Shown: positions 1 through 7,753 of the stretch, piece after piece
Position numbering within the stretch: the stretch's first letter is position 1
Layout: every line of letters begins with the position of its first letter
IMG/VR virus record: IMGVR_UViG_3300030406_005149
Location: 25,761-49,067 of that record
Length of the DNA: 23,307 nt
From: a virus
Direction: 5' to 3' (one strand)
Program-made: the position numbers and the translations under genes
The notes under the pieces: model-generated
Told to the model about the DNA's origin: nothing
The model's database searches: none
What the model saw: the letters and a program-made list of their open reading frames with translations, nothing else

Positions 1-322
1 CTAACCATTTAACATTTGAATTATACATAGTGCGTCTAATATCTAAGTTATCAGCACAACATACAACTAAATCATATCCTTTCAATTGATTAGCAGTTAG
101 AACAGGATAAGGATTAGCAGATACATTATATCTTTCATCCATTACATCAACCTTTTTCTTTTCAATATCTTCTTTAGTAAAGTTTTGATATGTGATATTC
201 TTTTCCTCAACAATGTCGGGGTCATATACAGTAATATCATATATTCCTACTTTATCCAAAAGCGGTATCAGAAAACTTCCAATTCCACCTGCACCAATTA
301 TCATTACATTTCTTTTACTCAT
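1..322 (-). CDS. ThiF/MoeB/E1-like adenylyltransferase (3' end beyond window)
   Basis: About 107 residues from the start are visible; the gene runs off the left edge. The N-terminus reads MSKRNVMIIGAGGIGS, a Rossmann nucleotide-binding loop (GAGGIGS at residues 10-16). It is followed by a strand ending YDPD (the ribose-contacting Asp region), then VEEKNITYQ, which matches the D-x-V-x-x-x-N-x-x-x-Q pattern of E1/ThiF/MoeB enzymes, and later YDLVVCCADNLDIRR, which matches the conserved 'D.vv.a.Dn...R' strand. In known relatives this domain adenylates the C-terminal glycine of a beta-grasp carrier such as ThiS, MoaD or ubiquitin. The start overlaps the end of the TFB-like gene by 8 bases, so the two are probably co-transcribed. 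The catalytic Cys region and any C-terminal domain are outside the window. A beta-grasp gene on the same strand at 7877-8104 is a possible substrate. The family is clear; the pathway is not. Confidence 0.85.
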   Translation of the reverse strand, partial: MSKRNVMIIGAGGIGSFLIPLLDKVGIYDITVYDPDIVEEKNITYQNFTKEDIEKKKVDVMDERYNVSANPYPVLTANQLKGYDLVVCCADNLDIRRTMYNSNVKWL

Positions 323-944
323 TTCTTCTCACTTTCCTTAAGTTTCTTTTCAATCTTGGCAAACTAACTCCAAATTTTTTACACACTTGTTTTTGAGTAT
401 ATGGTGTGTATTCATATACATATGCGGCAATAATGCCTCTTGTTAATGTTTGAGTTTCATTCCACATTTTACACGCTTCAGAAACTTTCTCACATTCGAT
501 TTCCATATTAGATAAAAACTCGTCAATATCATTTATACCAAACACTCCAGAATTAGAATAATGTCTTGCAATCTTTTTTGCTAATCTTGAAACTCTTGTT
601 TCTTTACAACCTAAGAATTTACAGTAGGTTCGCATATTTGCTGGTTTATTTAAATCTCTCATTGTGTAATATAATATAGCCACAGCCCTTTCAGCACTAT
701 CATAACTATAATACAAATTAGTATAAGAAATATATTTGTCATTTTTAATAACTTCATCTCTATCTTCAATCTCGTATTCATTTAATAACAAAGTTAAATC
801 ATTTACTACTACCTTTTTATTAGGTAGAATATCATTAACCTCATATATTCTATAAGCCTGAATACAACCACAAACTGAACAAACAGGAAGATTAATTTCT
901 TTGTTTAAGTTCAGGTGCTTCGACTGACAATTTACACACGGCAT
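315..944 (-). CDS. TFIIB/TFB-like archaeal transcription initiation factor
   Basis: A 209-residue protein. An N-terminal zinc ribbon is formed by C3-x2-C6 and C22-x2-C25; because the first Cys is residue 3, this start must be right. Two cyclin-like helical repeats follow. The first contains AERAVAILYYTMRDLNKP, close to the 'aA.lY.acR' helix of TFB. The second contains RGIIAAYVYEY, then the helix-turn-helix YTQKQVCKKFGVSLPRLKRN near residues 180-200, which matches the BRE-contacting HTH of TFB repeat 2. Cellular TFB is about 300 residues, so this is a compact version with a short linker. In archaea TFB bridges the TATA-binding protein, the BRE and RNA polymerase; a virus-encoded copy may redirect the host polymerase to viral promoters. 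It overlaps the upstream 415-residue gene by 53 bases, which is unusually long, but both reading frames look genuine. Confidence 0.82.
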   Translation of the reverse strand: MPCVNCQSKHLNLNKEINLPVCSVCGCIQAYRIYEVNDILPNKKVVVNDLTLLLNEYEIEDRDEVIKNDKYISYTNLYYSYDSAERAVAILYYTMRDLNKPANMRTYCKFLGCKETRVSRLAKKIARHYSNSGVFGINDIDEFLSNMEIECEKVSEACKMWNETQTLTRGIIAAYVYEYTPYTQKQVCKKFGVSLPRLKRNLRKVRRNE

Positions 945-2139
945 CCCAATCCAACCTTATATCTTCTTGATTAATTTGATGCTCTTGAATATATCGCCTA
1001 ACAGTAGAAACTAATTTAACAAGCATAGTATCATTCATACAAGCAAATGCTCTCGCAGCAAATTGGTCGCCAACAGAAGCACCACTTGAAAGATTATCAA
1101 TACAAATCGGTCCTGCCCAATAAGGTTCTTTATCAGTATTATTTATTACATTAGGAATTACAGGATTTACATTTTCGGTATTTCTTGTAGTTAGAACATA
1201 TGTGCTCACATCTTGAATACCTCTCTTAGATTGATTATCTACAATCATCCAATCAGCATATTTACCACGAACAAACATAGCCAAAACATCTTCACCGTTT
1301 CTTGAATAAACACCTTTTGTAACTACATCGTATTTCTTAACCATATCATTAAACAATTCCATAGCCCTTTGTTCAGCCAAATCGCTTCTCCTATTTTGCT
1401 TCAAAAATTCTTTCATAATTTTAACTTGAGCAGGAGTGGCTTTTTCGCCAACAGTTCTAAACCATAATTCAGCAGGTGAAACCATATACCACTTACCCGT
1501 TCTTTTATTATAAAGATAGGAATTGATAAAAGTATTCAAATCTCTTGTCTTAATTTCTCCCCATACACCGCTACTAATTTCAAGTGCATAGTTATCCTCA
1601 GCAATTCTCATCAAAGACAAACGGGTATTTCTTTCTTTAACACCTTCATTTGTCCTTTCAAAGAATTTGTATGGTACTCTATTTTCCATAGCATAAGATA
1701 CATTTTCAGGAACATAGATACATCTAAAGAAATAATCATCTAATGCTTCTTGTGCTTCTTCTCCTTCTCCATTAATATAAGCGGAACGCATAATGGTTCT
1801 ACTAATGGCTTTCATGATAGTATCAAGATTAGCAAACTCACCATTTGCCATATATCTATTACCTACCTTTCTCATGTTAATAAGATACTTACAATTACCT
1901 ACTCTCATAAAGATACTTGACTTCTCGCTTGTTCTAACAAGATGATTTACTCTTAGTGTATTCTTAAGAGCATTGTGAATACTCTCAATTGTAGGTTCTT
2001 TTGAAATATTTTGGCGTTGTCTTTGTGCCCAAATATCAATTGTTCTATCTCTCATAAATGCTGATGATGTTAGTTTAGTTTCTAAGATAGAGTTTCTATC
2101 ATCACTTGCATGTCTAATTCTAAATACTGCTTCTCCCAT
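892..2139 (-). CDS. conserved-looking protein of unknown function, 415 aa
   Basis: I do not recognise this protein. It is mixed alpha/beta, soluble, and has no signal peptide or membrane segment. A basic, aromatic middle part (YLYNKRTGKWYMVSPAELW, near residues 209-227) is followed by an Arg/Glu-rich helical stretch. The C-terminal third has several predicted strands, then WAGPICIDNLSSG and a long helix with FACMNDTMLVKLVSTVRR. The 'P-I-C-I-D-N-L' Cys followed by a helix loosely recalls the catalytic segment of E2 ubiquitin-conjugating folds. It sits just upstream of the TFB and ThiF genes, but the similarity is too weak to assign. A purine-rich site (GGAGA) lies before the ATG, within the end of the preceding gene. 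The stop lies 53 bases inside the TFB-like gene. Confidence 0.75.
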   Translation of the reverse strand: MGEAVFRIRHASDDRNSILETKLTSSAFMRDRTIDIWAQRQRQNISKEPTIESIHNALKNTLRVNHLVRTSEKSSIFMRVGNCKYLINMRKVGNRYMANGEFANLDTIMKAISRTIMRSAYINGEGEEAQEALDDYFFRCIYVPENVSYAMENRVPYKFFERTNEGVKERNTRLSLMRIAEDNYALEISSGVWGEIKTRDLNTFINSYLYNKRTGKWYMVSPAELWFRTVGEKATPAQVKIMKEFLKQNRRSDLAEQRAMELFNDMVKKYDVVTKGVYSRNGEDVLAMFVRGKYADWMIVDNQSKRGIQDVSTYVLTTRNTENVNPVIPNVINNTDKEPYWAGPICIDNLSSGASVGDQFAARAFACMNDTMLVKLVSTVRRYIQEHQINQEDIRLDWDAVCKLSVEAPELKQRN

Positions 2140-2140
2140 T

Positions 2141-3334
2141 TTAATTTCTCCTTAATAATTCTCCAATCAAATCACTTGCTTGGCTTTTTGTCATGTTTTC
2201 TGTAACTTCTCCACCTAATTTTTTAATATATCTTAGTTGTTTATCAGATGCAGGTGTTTCATCTAATGCAGGTGCAATAATTCTTAATAGTGCATTTAAC
2301 TGATTAACAGAAAGTGTTTGCTTTCTAATAATTCTGTTAGACATATCATTCAAGAATCTTCGTTCCCAATCATTCTTTGCATCTTCTACTGAAAATACAG
2401 GAATATCATAATACTCACAGGCTTCTGCTAATGCTGTATTATCATATTCTCTTTTTGTTTCGGCTCTAATTCTGTTAGCCTCCTCTTTAATTCTCTCCCT
2501 TCGTTCTTCAGCAATTTCCATAGCCTTTTGATTTTGTTCACGGACATACGCTTTTCTTTGTTCAACCTCTTCCATCTTTTCATCTAAAAACTTTTCAAAC
2601 TTTTGTGATTTAGCAAATAGTAATTGAACATCTCTCCATAATTGTTCATTAGGATAACCTCTTGTATCAATTTGTCTTCTTGGATTATCAGGGTGATTCC
2701 AACGCCAAACAACAGAAGCCATTTTACCTAATGAATTAGTCCTTGTTTTAGCAATAGTCATGTGTGGTTCATATCTTTTAGTAGAGTGGTCGTAATATTT
2801 ACCTTTTGAACGGACATTAATTCTAATATCTAAATCCTTAACTTCATTAAACATTTCTTCCCAATCTTCACCATTTTCTTTCCACCACCATTCGGCTTTC
2901 ATAGTTTTAACTGCCTCTTTCATCCATTCAATTATCTTCTCTTCAGTAATTGCATCTTCAGGAATACCTTTGTTTTCTTTCAAGTGGCGAATAATCATCC
3001 AATTAGTAATATGTTCACTACCAAGAATCTCCAAAGTATTGTTTTCGGTATTCTCAACTTCAAAATGCCAAGCAATTGGATGTCCACATACACAATAATT
3101 AGGATGATTATCTCCATGAGGTGCAGGTAATTGTTGAATATTAGTACCTTCATATCTTAAAGGTCTATACCATACTTGTCCTGTTGCTCTCCATTCATGT
3201 TTTGCTACATCCCAATCATCAGAAACGCTAATTTCTGTCAATCTTCTAATTAGTGCTTGATTCAAAGCACCACTTTTGATGTTAATTTCTTGCTTATGTT
3301 CGCCTTCAATATAATGTCCAATAAAATCTTCCAT
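2141..3334 (-). CDS. unknown protein with short Cys motif, coiled coil and C-terminal phage-type helical domain
   Basis: This 397-residue protein starts at the ATG at 3334. A GTG nine bases earlier overlaps the preceding stop, but GGAGTGA sits 5 bases before the ATG and makes it the better start. Residues about 80-110 read YCVCGHPIAWHFEV...LGSEHI. This resembles the 'C.CG..I...f.v.n..t...l.iGs.ci' module of many phage proteins, with His replacing the last Cys. A charged coiled coil (roughly 235-290) is rich in Glu, Arg and Lys. The end reads ASDKQLRYIKKLGGEVTENM followed by TKSQASDLI; this short helical module is common in phage and plasmid proteins and is often paired with nucleic-acid functions. 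It lies in an operon with the two small genes upstream and the 415-residue gene downstream. The function is unknown; a nucleic-acid-binding role is a guess. Confidence 0.78.
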   Translation of the reverse strand: MEDFIGHYIEGEHKQEINIKSGALNQALIRRLTEISVSDDWDVAKHEWRATGQVWYRPLRYEGTNIQQLPAPHGDNHPNYCVCGHPIAWHFEVENTENNTLEILGSEHITNWMIIRHLKENKGIPEDAITEEKIIEWMKEAVKTMKAEWWWKENGEDWEEMFNEVKDLDIRINVRSKGKYYDHSTKRYEPHMTIAKTRTNSLGKMASVVWRWNHPDNPRRQIDTRGYPNEQLWRDVQLLFAKSQKFEKFLDEKMEEVEQRKAYVREQNQKAMEIAEERRERIKEEANRIRAETKREYDNTALAEACEYYDIPVFSVEDAKNDWERRFLNDMSNRIIRKQTLSVNQLNALLRIIAPALDETPASDKQLRYIKKLGGEVTENMTKSQASDLIGELLRRN

Positions 3335-3339
3335 CTCAA

Positions 3340-3585
3340 TCACTCCATTTCTGAATTAAACAGTTGCTGTTCTAAATATCCATCACACAATTGGTTTAAT
3401 TTTTCGGCTAAACTTTGTGTAATTCCAGGAATTGTACTTCTATTCAAACTAAGCCAAATAGTATGTGCTCGGTTTAGTACAATTACACAACCATTATCTG
3501 TTTCGTTCCTTTTAATTACCACAGGTGGTAAATCTTCGCTCTCTATCAATCTAAATTCTACTGCTTTCTTTCCTTTCATTTGCAT
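3340..3585 (-). CDS. small hypothetical protein, 81 aa
   Basis: Unrecognised. The ATG at 3585 is chosen over a GTG at 3594 because GGAGTGA lies 5 bases upstream of it, the same arrangement as the next gene downstream. The protein begins MQMKGKKAVEFRLIESEDLP, with predicted strands then helices. A hydrophobic stretch containing VIVLNRAHTIWLSL suggests a beta strand rather than a membrane segment. Its stop lies within the leader of the 397-residue gene, so translation is probably coupled. Confidence 0.6.
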   Translation of the reverse strand: MQMKGKKAVEFRLIESEDLPPVVIKRNETDNGCVIVLNRAHTIWLSLNRSTIPGITQSLAEKLNQLCDGYLEQQLFNSEME

Positions 3586-3590
3586 TTCAA

Positions 3591-3806
3591 TCACTCCATA
3601 TTCATTAAGTGTGTTAGTGGGTCTTGCTTCAATGTTTGCTTACTCAATAAAATATGAGGAAACTTAGATAGCAACATTGGTACTACCTTATTCCAATCAA
3701 TTTCATTATCGTACTGCTTTGTCCAAACGCTACCGTTTGATTTCAAAGAAGTTACCCTTATCACTTCATATTTTTCTTCGCTTTCATAATCCTTGCTTTC
3801 GCTCAT
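3591..3806 (-). CDS. small hypothetical protein, 71 aa
   Basis: Unrecognised. It begins MSESKDYESEEKYEVIRVTS and is acidic at the N-terminus. A middle part reads NGSVWTKQYDNEIDWNKVVP, with a helical Leu-rich end. An AGTGAT ribosome-site-like sequence precedes the ATG. It is the first gene after a 74-base gap downstream of the ribonucleotide reductase. The stop overlaps the leader of the next gene in a TATGGAGTGATTGA context that recurs at the end of that gene. Confidence 0.6.
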   Translation of the reverse strand: MSESKDYESEEKYEVIRVTSLKSNGSVWTKQYDNEIDWNKVVPMLLSKFPHILLSKQTLKQDPLTHLMNME

Positions 3807-3830
3807 TCTATCACTTCTTATTTTTTTATT

Positions 3831-3847
3831 TTCCCCATATAGGGAAG
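3831..3847 (-). other. short hairpin between nrdJ and the next gene
   Basis: TTCCC and GGGAA arms flank a CATATA loop in the 74-base gap downstream of the reductase. In the minus-strand RNA the flank is A-rich rather than U-rich, so it is not a convincing terminator. It may be a leader element of the 71-residue gene. Confidence 0.3.
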
Positions 3848-3880
3848 TTTTCTTGTGAATTTTATCTATTACATATTGTA

Positions 3881-5740
3881 TTAGATTTCACAAACTCCAC
3901 CTGCACAAGCAATTTCGCCCTGCAAGTCTGTATTATCTTCTGTTTCCTTAACTTGAGTCAAGTCAATAGAAGTCAATGAATCCATCATTTCTTCATATTT
4001 ACCTCTTAAAATAGTTTCAAACGGTGCTTGAACATAAGTACCACCATCATAAGGTAAAACAGATAGCCCATTGTAGAATTTTCTATTATTCCACATCCAT
4101 TCTCCAACTTCATCCCATTCAAATTTGCGAATAGAAATTGTTGCTGATACATTATGAGTATTCATACCTGTATTATGTCCTGTATTTACCCACTTTGTTG
4201 CGATATATTTTACCCTTCTAAGTAAATCAATTGCTGATTCATCTCTTGTAGTAGCCCCTTTAGGTGCTTTTTGTGGTATAGAAATTACCGCAGTATCATG
4301 AGGTCTAAATTGTTCATCTTCTATAATATTAGGATGGTTTTCTACAAGGTAATTATAAATCGCTTCATTCTTACCGACTCTAATCCTTCTAATATAATAT
4401 TCATCATGCCAAGCGTGAATACCTGATGAAGTTCCTAAAACACAAGATGTAGTTCCAGCAGGTTTAACACAAGTAATTCTTGCGGCAGGATTTATACCAA
4501 TCTCTTTTGCAATTAACTCATTTACTTCCTTTGCTAAATTAGCCGCCTCTTCAACATTTAATCCTTTCAACTTATTAGATGCAATTCCTGTCATACTAAC
4601 TCCAAGTAAAGCATCTTTTTCAGTAGTCTTTTTCCATACTTCTCTAAGATAATGAAAATCTGTATAACCTGCTTGTAAGGTAGCAAGTAAGGTAGCGGCA
4701 GCAACTCGTGAGTTTAAATCTTCTTGACTAACAATATCACTTACATTTACTTCAACAAGATTACAAAATTGATTAGGTCTCAGGGCTATTTCACAACAAG
4801 GATTAGTGCCCCAATCTTTATCATTACTAAAATAAATTCCAGGCTCACCAGAACCTGATTCTTCAATTCTTTTCCATAATTTCATAAAGTAATCTTTATC
4901 AATTCTACTTCTAATAAGAACGGCTGAATTATTAGCCCTTCCTCTTTGTGGATTTAACTCCCACCAATTACCAGATTTAGCAGTTATCATATCCATATCA
5001 TCTGCACTAAATAAAGAAATTAAAGCGGCTCGTCTAATACCACCTGCTAAAACTGCATCAGCAATATGACACATAATATCATGTGCTTGAATTGGAGTAA
5101 TTTTCTCTCCTGTTGGAATGTCTTTTAGTATTCCTTCTACTTTAACTAAACATTCTTTTAGTGGCTGAGGTCCTGGCGCTTTTCCTCCAGAAGTAATTAA
5201 TCTTTCACCTTTTGCTCTAATATCAGAAAAGTCAAAATCAGGTGTTGATGAAAGCCTACCAAAATATGACTTAATTAAAACCTTAATTGCGTCAGCCCAA
5301 CCTTCAATAGAATCTCCAATAAGATACCTTCTTTTTCTATTAGGGTTAGGGTGTTGAATTACAGGTAATTTGTCAATATGGTTATACTGTACTGAATATC
5401 CTACGCCTGTTCCACCTAACAATAAAAACATTGACTCAGAAAAAGCAGCAATATTGTCAATTGGTAAATAAGCACAATTGTAAATTCTATTAGGTGCTAC
5501 TTCAATCGGCTTTCCTCCAAACTGAAGACTTCTCATAGATGGTAGAATCTTTTTATTGAATACATATTCAGCATAGGTTTGTGTTATTTGACTTTCTAAA
5601 TGAGGATACTTTTTCAAATGCATCTCCATGTTTCTATAACATAACTCAGCCCATGTTTCTCTTCTTTCTTTTTCAGGTAAATACTTTGCATACTTCATAT
5701 GTACCGTTATATCACTCAAAATCTTACTCGCTTTATTCAT
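3881..5740 (-). CDS. nrdJ: adenosylcobalamin-dependent (class II) ribonucleotide reductase
   Basis: A 619-residue protein that reduces ribonucleotides to deoxyribonucleotides using a B12-generated thiyl radical, supplying DNA precursors in the cytoplasm. Signatures: YNCAYLPID with C89 (first redox Cys), LLLGGTGVGYSVQ (residues 107-118), NPCCEIALRP with N313, C315 and E317 (the N-x-C-x-E active site), QFCNLVEVN with C326 (redox partner of C89), GTTSCVLGTSSGIHAWHDEY, and a C-terminal CAGGVCEI whose C612/C617 pair would shuttle electrons. The layout resembles the monomeric ribonucleoside-triphosphate reductase (Lactobacillus leichmannii type, 739 residues). This one is shorter, with no N-terminal ATP cone. 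The ATG overlaps the upstream stop as ATGA. Class II enzymes need no oxygen and no second subunit, which suits a virus. All expected catalytic residues are present. Confidence 0.95.
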   Translation of the reverse strand: MNKASKILSDITVHMKYAKYLPEKERRETWAELCYRNMEMHLKKYPHLESQITQTYAEYVFNKKILPSMRSLQFGGKPIEVAPNRIYNCAYLPIDNIAAFSESMFLLLGGTGVGYSVQYNHIDKLPVIQHPNPNRKRRYLIGDSIEGWADAIKVLIKSYFGRLSSTPDFDFSDIRAKGERLITSGGKAPGPQPLKECLVKVEGILKDIPTGEKITPIQAHDIMCHIADAVLAGGIRRAALISLFSADDMDMITAKSGNWWELNPQRGRANNSAVLIRSRIDKDYFMKLWKRIEESGSGEPGIYFSNDKDWGTNPCCEIALRPNQFCNLVEVNVSDIVSQEDLNSRVAAATLLATLQAGYTDFHYLREVWKKTTEKDALLGVSMTGIASNKLKGLNVEEAANLAKEVNELIAKEIGINPAARITCVKPAGTTSCVLGTSSGIHAWHDEYYIRRIRVGKNEAIYNYLVENHPNIIEDEQFRPHDTAVISIPQKAPKGATTRDESAIDLLRRVKYIATKWVNTGHNTGMNTHNVSATISIRKFEWDEVGEWMWNNRKFYNGLSVLPYDGGTYVQAPFETILRGKYEEMMDSLTSIDLTQVKETEDNTDLQGEIACAGGVCEI

Positions 5741-6183
5741 TTTTCCACTTCCTTTCTTGTTGGTAATTCATTCCATTTGTTAAATTGTGCTAACAATCTA
5801 TTGTCTTTTTTTGTTACAACTATCCAATCCATTACTTGCAACCATTCCCATTCTCCCATTTCGGCTATTGCCTTATCGCCATGTATTCTAACAAGATTAC
5901 CAATATCCCAATACTCTTTTCCTTTGTATTTTATAATGGGATTACCGCTTGCTTGAATTATACTTTTTCGGCTTTCTCCAATTATCTGTCCATCACTATA
6001 AAAGTTAGGATTAGAACAGATAACATTTAAGTCATTAAATTTTCTATGAAAATTTGCTAAACTTAATGACTCTTTTATCTTCCAACCTGATGCCTTTAAA
6101 TCACCTTCAAAAATGCGACTTGGTAGGAAAAACTCATCTTCTTCATCTATATTATACTCGCTATAAAATTTACTTATTCTCAT
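5737..6183 (-). CDS. hypothetical protein, 148 aa
   Basis: Unrecognised. The ATG at 6183 is preferred because GGTGAT lies 3 bases upstream; an ATG 24 bases earlier has no ribosome site. The protein begins MRISKFYSEYNIDEEDEFF and contains a strand-rich part (GKEYWDIGNLVRIHGDKAIA) and a Trp-rich stretch, GEWEWLQVMDWIVV. It overlaps nrdJ by four bases (ATGA), so it is probably translationally coupled to the reductase. There is no evidence that it is a reductase partner beyond position. Confidence 0.65.
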   Translation of the reverse strand: MRISKFYSEYNIDEEDEFFLPSRIFEGDLKASGWKIKESLSLANFHRKFNDLNVICSNPNFYSDGQIIGESRKSIIQASGNPIIKYKGKEYWDIGNLVRIHGDKAIAEMGEWEWLQVMDWIVVTKKDNRLLAQFNKWNELPTRKEVEK

Positions 6184-6228
6184 ACTATCACCATATATAT
6201 TACCCATAGTCTTTTTTACACTAAAAAT

Positions 6229-6249
6229 CGAAAAAAAATAGGGCTATTT
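6229..6249 (-). terminator. likely intrinsic terminator
   Basis: On the minus strand, AAATAG-CC-CTATTT forms a 6-bp hairpin running straight into a run of eight Ts. It lies in the gap after the 107-residue zinc-ribbon gene and before the 148-residue gene, and may separate two transcripts. The T-run is the normal archaeal termination signal; the hairpin may be incidental. Confidence 0.5.
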
Positions 6250-6268
6250 CCCTCTAACTTCAAAAAAT

Positions 6269-6592
6269 TCAAGATTTTTCTTCTTGCTTAGGCTTCAGGA
6301 AATCGTCATTTCTAATATTGGTAAATATTATCCCCTTCTCAATATCCTTTTCATAACAGTCATCACACATACAAAACGATATTTGCTTGCGATTAAAATC
6401 GTTATAGGTATAATCATGCCTACTTCCCCATGTAGCATAGGAAATTAGTTCTACACCACCAATTAAGGACTTGGTTTTTGCACATGATTGTACCCCTTTA
6501 CCACAACAAATACACTCTCTAAGTTTATCTGCAACAGTATGTCCTATATTTTTCAGCCATCTTTCCTTCAATTTCTTTCTCTCATCATTCAT
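6269..6592 (-). CDS. small zinc-binding protein, 107 aa
   Basis: Cys-rich. CICCGKGVQSC near residues 25-35 and FCMCDDC around 74-80 give two Cys clusters, consistent with one or two zinc sites. The N-terminus is helical and basic (MNDERKKLKERWLKNIG). The sequence between the clusters (YATWGSRHDYTYNDFNRKQI) looks like a beta insert of a treble-clef or zinc-ribbon fold. GGTGA lies 6 bases upstream of the ATG, and the start overlaps the upstream stop. The family is not identified; nucleic-acid binding is plausible from the fold but unproven. Confidence 0.65.
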   Translation of the reverse strand: MNDERKKLKERWLKNIGHTVADKLRECICCGKGVQSCAKTKSLIGGVELISYATWGSRHDYTYNDFNRKQISFCMCDDCYEKDIEKGIIFTNIRNDDFLKPKQEEKS

Positions 6593-6819
6593 AATGTTTC
6601 ACCTTCTTTTCTGAATACCTTTCTTACAGAAGATTTAATTTCATTCCATCTTCCGTATGCTCTTGGGCTTTTTGAAACAGTAATTAGTTTAACTGTTCCT
6701 GTCTGTGGATTTTTAACCTTTAATTTAAGGTGCTTCGCATTGATAATCTCAATTATTTCTACACCTAAAGATTCAATCTCTTTACTTAATTTCTTAACAT
6801 CTTTTTTTGTTATTGTCAT
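6589..6819 (-). CDS. small HicA-like/dsRBD-fold protein, 76 aa
   Basis: The start at 6819 (MTITKKDVKKLSKEIESLG) is chosen because GGAGATGAT sits just upstream; in-frame ATGs five and two codons earlier fall on or inside that site. The pattern is helix, then strands KHLKLKVKNPQTGTVKLITV, then SKSPRAYGRWNEIKSSVRKV. The 'KH.k..v....g....it.s.SP...r....i.s.vRk' order matches small phage HicA-like proteins. In true HicA toxins the conserved His acts in RNA cleavage; here the His in KHLK is kept. No HicB partner is adjacent. The fold is tentative. It is transcribed just downstream of the two tRNA genes. Confidence 0.6.
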   Translation of the reverse strand: MTITKKDVKKLSKEIESLGVEIIEIINAKHLKLKVKNPQTGTVKLITVSKSPRAYGRWNEIKSSVRKVFRKEGETL

Positions 6820-6847
6820 AATCATCATCTCCATAAAATAATTAAAG

Positions 6848-6919
6848 CGGGCATAAGAGGAATCGAACCCCTATCTCCAACTTAGAAGGTTGGAATGCTA
6901 TCCATTACACCATATGCCC
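6848..6919 (-). tRNA. tRNA-Arg (anticodon UCU)
   Basis: A 72-nt cloverleaf on the minus strand. The acceptor GGGCATA pairs fully with TATGCCC, followed by discriminator G. The D-arm contains AATGGAT. The anticodon stem CCAAC/GTTGG encloses CT-TCT-AA, giving anticodon TCT. The T-arm carries GGTTCGATTCC. CCA is not encoded. It reads AGA, the dominant Arg codon of the surrounding genes. Confidence 0.93.
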
Positions 6920-6940
6920 ATTTTAATTATTAATTTGAAT

Positions 6941-7028
6941 TGGTAGCGAGAGTGGGATTTGAACCCACGAACCAAATACGGACAGGATTTTAAGCCCTGC
7001 GCTTTTAACCAAACTCAGCCATCTCGCT
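6941..7028 (-). tRNA. tRNA-Leu (anticodon UAA), CCA encoded
   Basis: A type II tRNA on the minus strand. The acceptor AGCGAGA pairs with TCTCGCT, followed by discriminator A and an encoded CCA. The anticodon stem CAGGG/TCCTG encloses CT-TAA-AA (anticodon TAA). A long variable arm (TCCGTATTTGGTTCG) is typical of tRNA-Leu, and the T-arm is GTGGG-TTCAAAT-CCCAC. It reads TTA, the most used Leu codon in this element, so the pair of tRNAs probably compensates for the AT-rich codon use. Confidence 0.93.
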
Positions 7029-7041
7029 ATGTTTTTTCTAC

Positions 7042-7368
7042 TTATGCAGTATTGTACCTCACAAGAGTAATTTCGTACTTATCCATATACTGTATAAGTG
7101 TTGATTCTAATTGTATATCCATTTCGGATTTACTTTCCTCCGTTATTCTAAAATAATTTACACAAAATTCAGTTAATATTAATTTAACTAAGTCATGCGG
7201 CATCTCATTCATGATATTTTGTTCAAATTCGTACAAAAATGCTGAAACGATACCTTCTTCATTTTTCCTCTTTTCAACAGACCTCGAATATTTCCTTTGA
7301 CTCCTAATATCTTTCCATAATGGATATAGATTTTTTAGGTAAAACCAGAAATCGCCAATTATCTTCAT
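7042..7368 (-). CDS. hypothetical protein, 108 aa
   Basis: The start at 7368 gives an ATGA overlap with the upstream stop; a longer reading from 7452 would overlap that gene by 88 bases. The protein begins MKIIGDFWFYLKNLYPLWKD and is entirely helical-looking, with basic (RSQRKYSRSVEKRK) and acidic segments and no Cys. The helix NEMPHDLVKLILTEFCVNYF lies in the middle. Unrecognised. It is followed 13 bases later by tRNA-Leu on the same strand. Confidence 0.6.
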   Translation of the reverse strand: MKIIGDFWFYLKNLYPLWKDIRSQRKYSRSVEKRKNEEGIVSAFLYEFEQNIMNEMPHDLVKLILTEFCVNYFRITEESKSEMDIQLESTLIQYMDKYEITLVRYNTA

Positions 7369-7739
7369 TGAAAGTTCGCCTCTTTCTTGAAATAGTAAAT
7401 CATATCTTTTGCTTCGGCAAATCTTTTCCTGCCATCTTTGCCATCTTTCCAAGTAATATTACTACTTGCCCATCTGTTTAGTTTTTGTATCATTATCCAA
7501 TCATACCTTTTTGCTTGTTCTTCTTCAGTTTCTTGACTCCAAGAATCCTTTATTGTTTGTTTTGCTTCGGCAATCATATCTTTTAATTGAGAATTCCAAC
7601 CTTTATTCAAAACAGGATATTTAACATGGTAAAGAGGACTTGGGTAATGACTATAAGTATAATAATCATTTCTCTTTTCCGCTAAATAATCACAAATTTC
7701 AATAAATTCTTCTGAGCCACTTTCTTTTTTCCAATACAT
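7365..7739 (-). CDS. hypothetical protein, 124 aa
   Basis: Unrecognised. It is Tyr/Trp-rich: it begins MYWKKESGSEEFIEICDYLA, then SHYPSPLYHVKYPVLNKGW, then a helical half with YDWIMIQKLNRW and a C-terminal YYFKKE. No known motif is visible. An AT-rich leader containing a terminator-like hairpin precedes it, so it probably starts a new transcript or lies behind a conditional terminator. Confidence 0.62.
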   Translation of the reverse strand: MYWKKESGSEEFIEICDYLAEKRNDYYTYSHYPSPLYHVKYPVLNKGWNSQLKDMIAEAKQTIKDSWSQETEEEQAKRYDWIMIQKLNRWASSNITWKDGKDGRKRFAEAKDMIYYFKKEANFQ

Positions 7740-7753
7740 AATGAAACCTCAAT

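Noticed and set aside
3257-3979. Two plus-strand open frames (136 and 100 codons) opposite the 3.3-3.9 kb genes
   Set aside because: They lie antisense to a well-packed operon with good junctions; the translated sequences are rich in Phe, Ser and Cys, as expected from reading the opposite strand of AT-rich genes.
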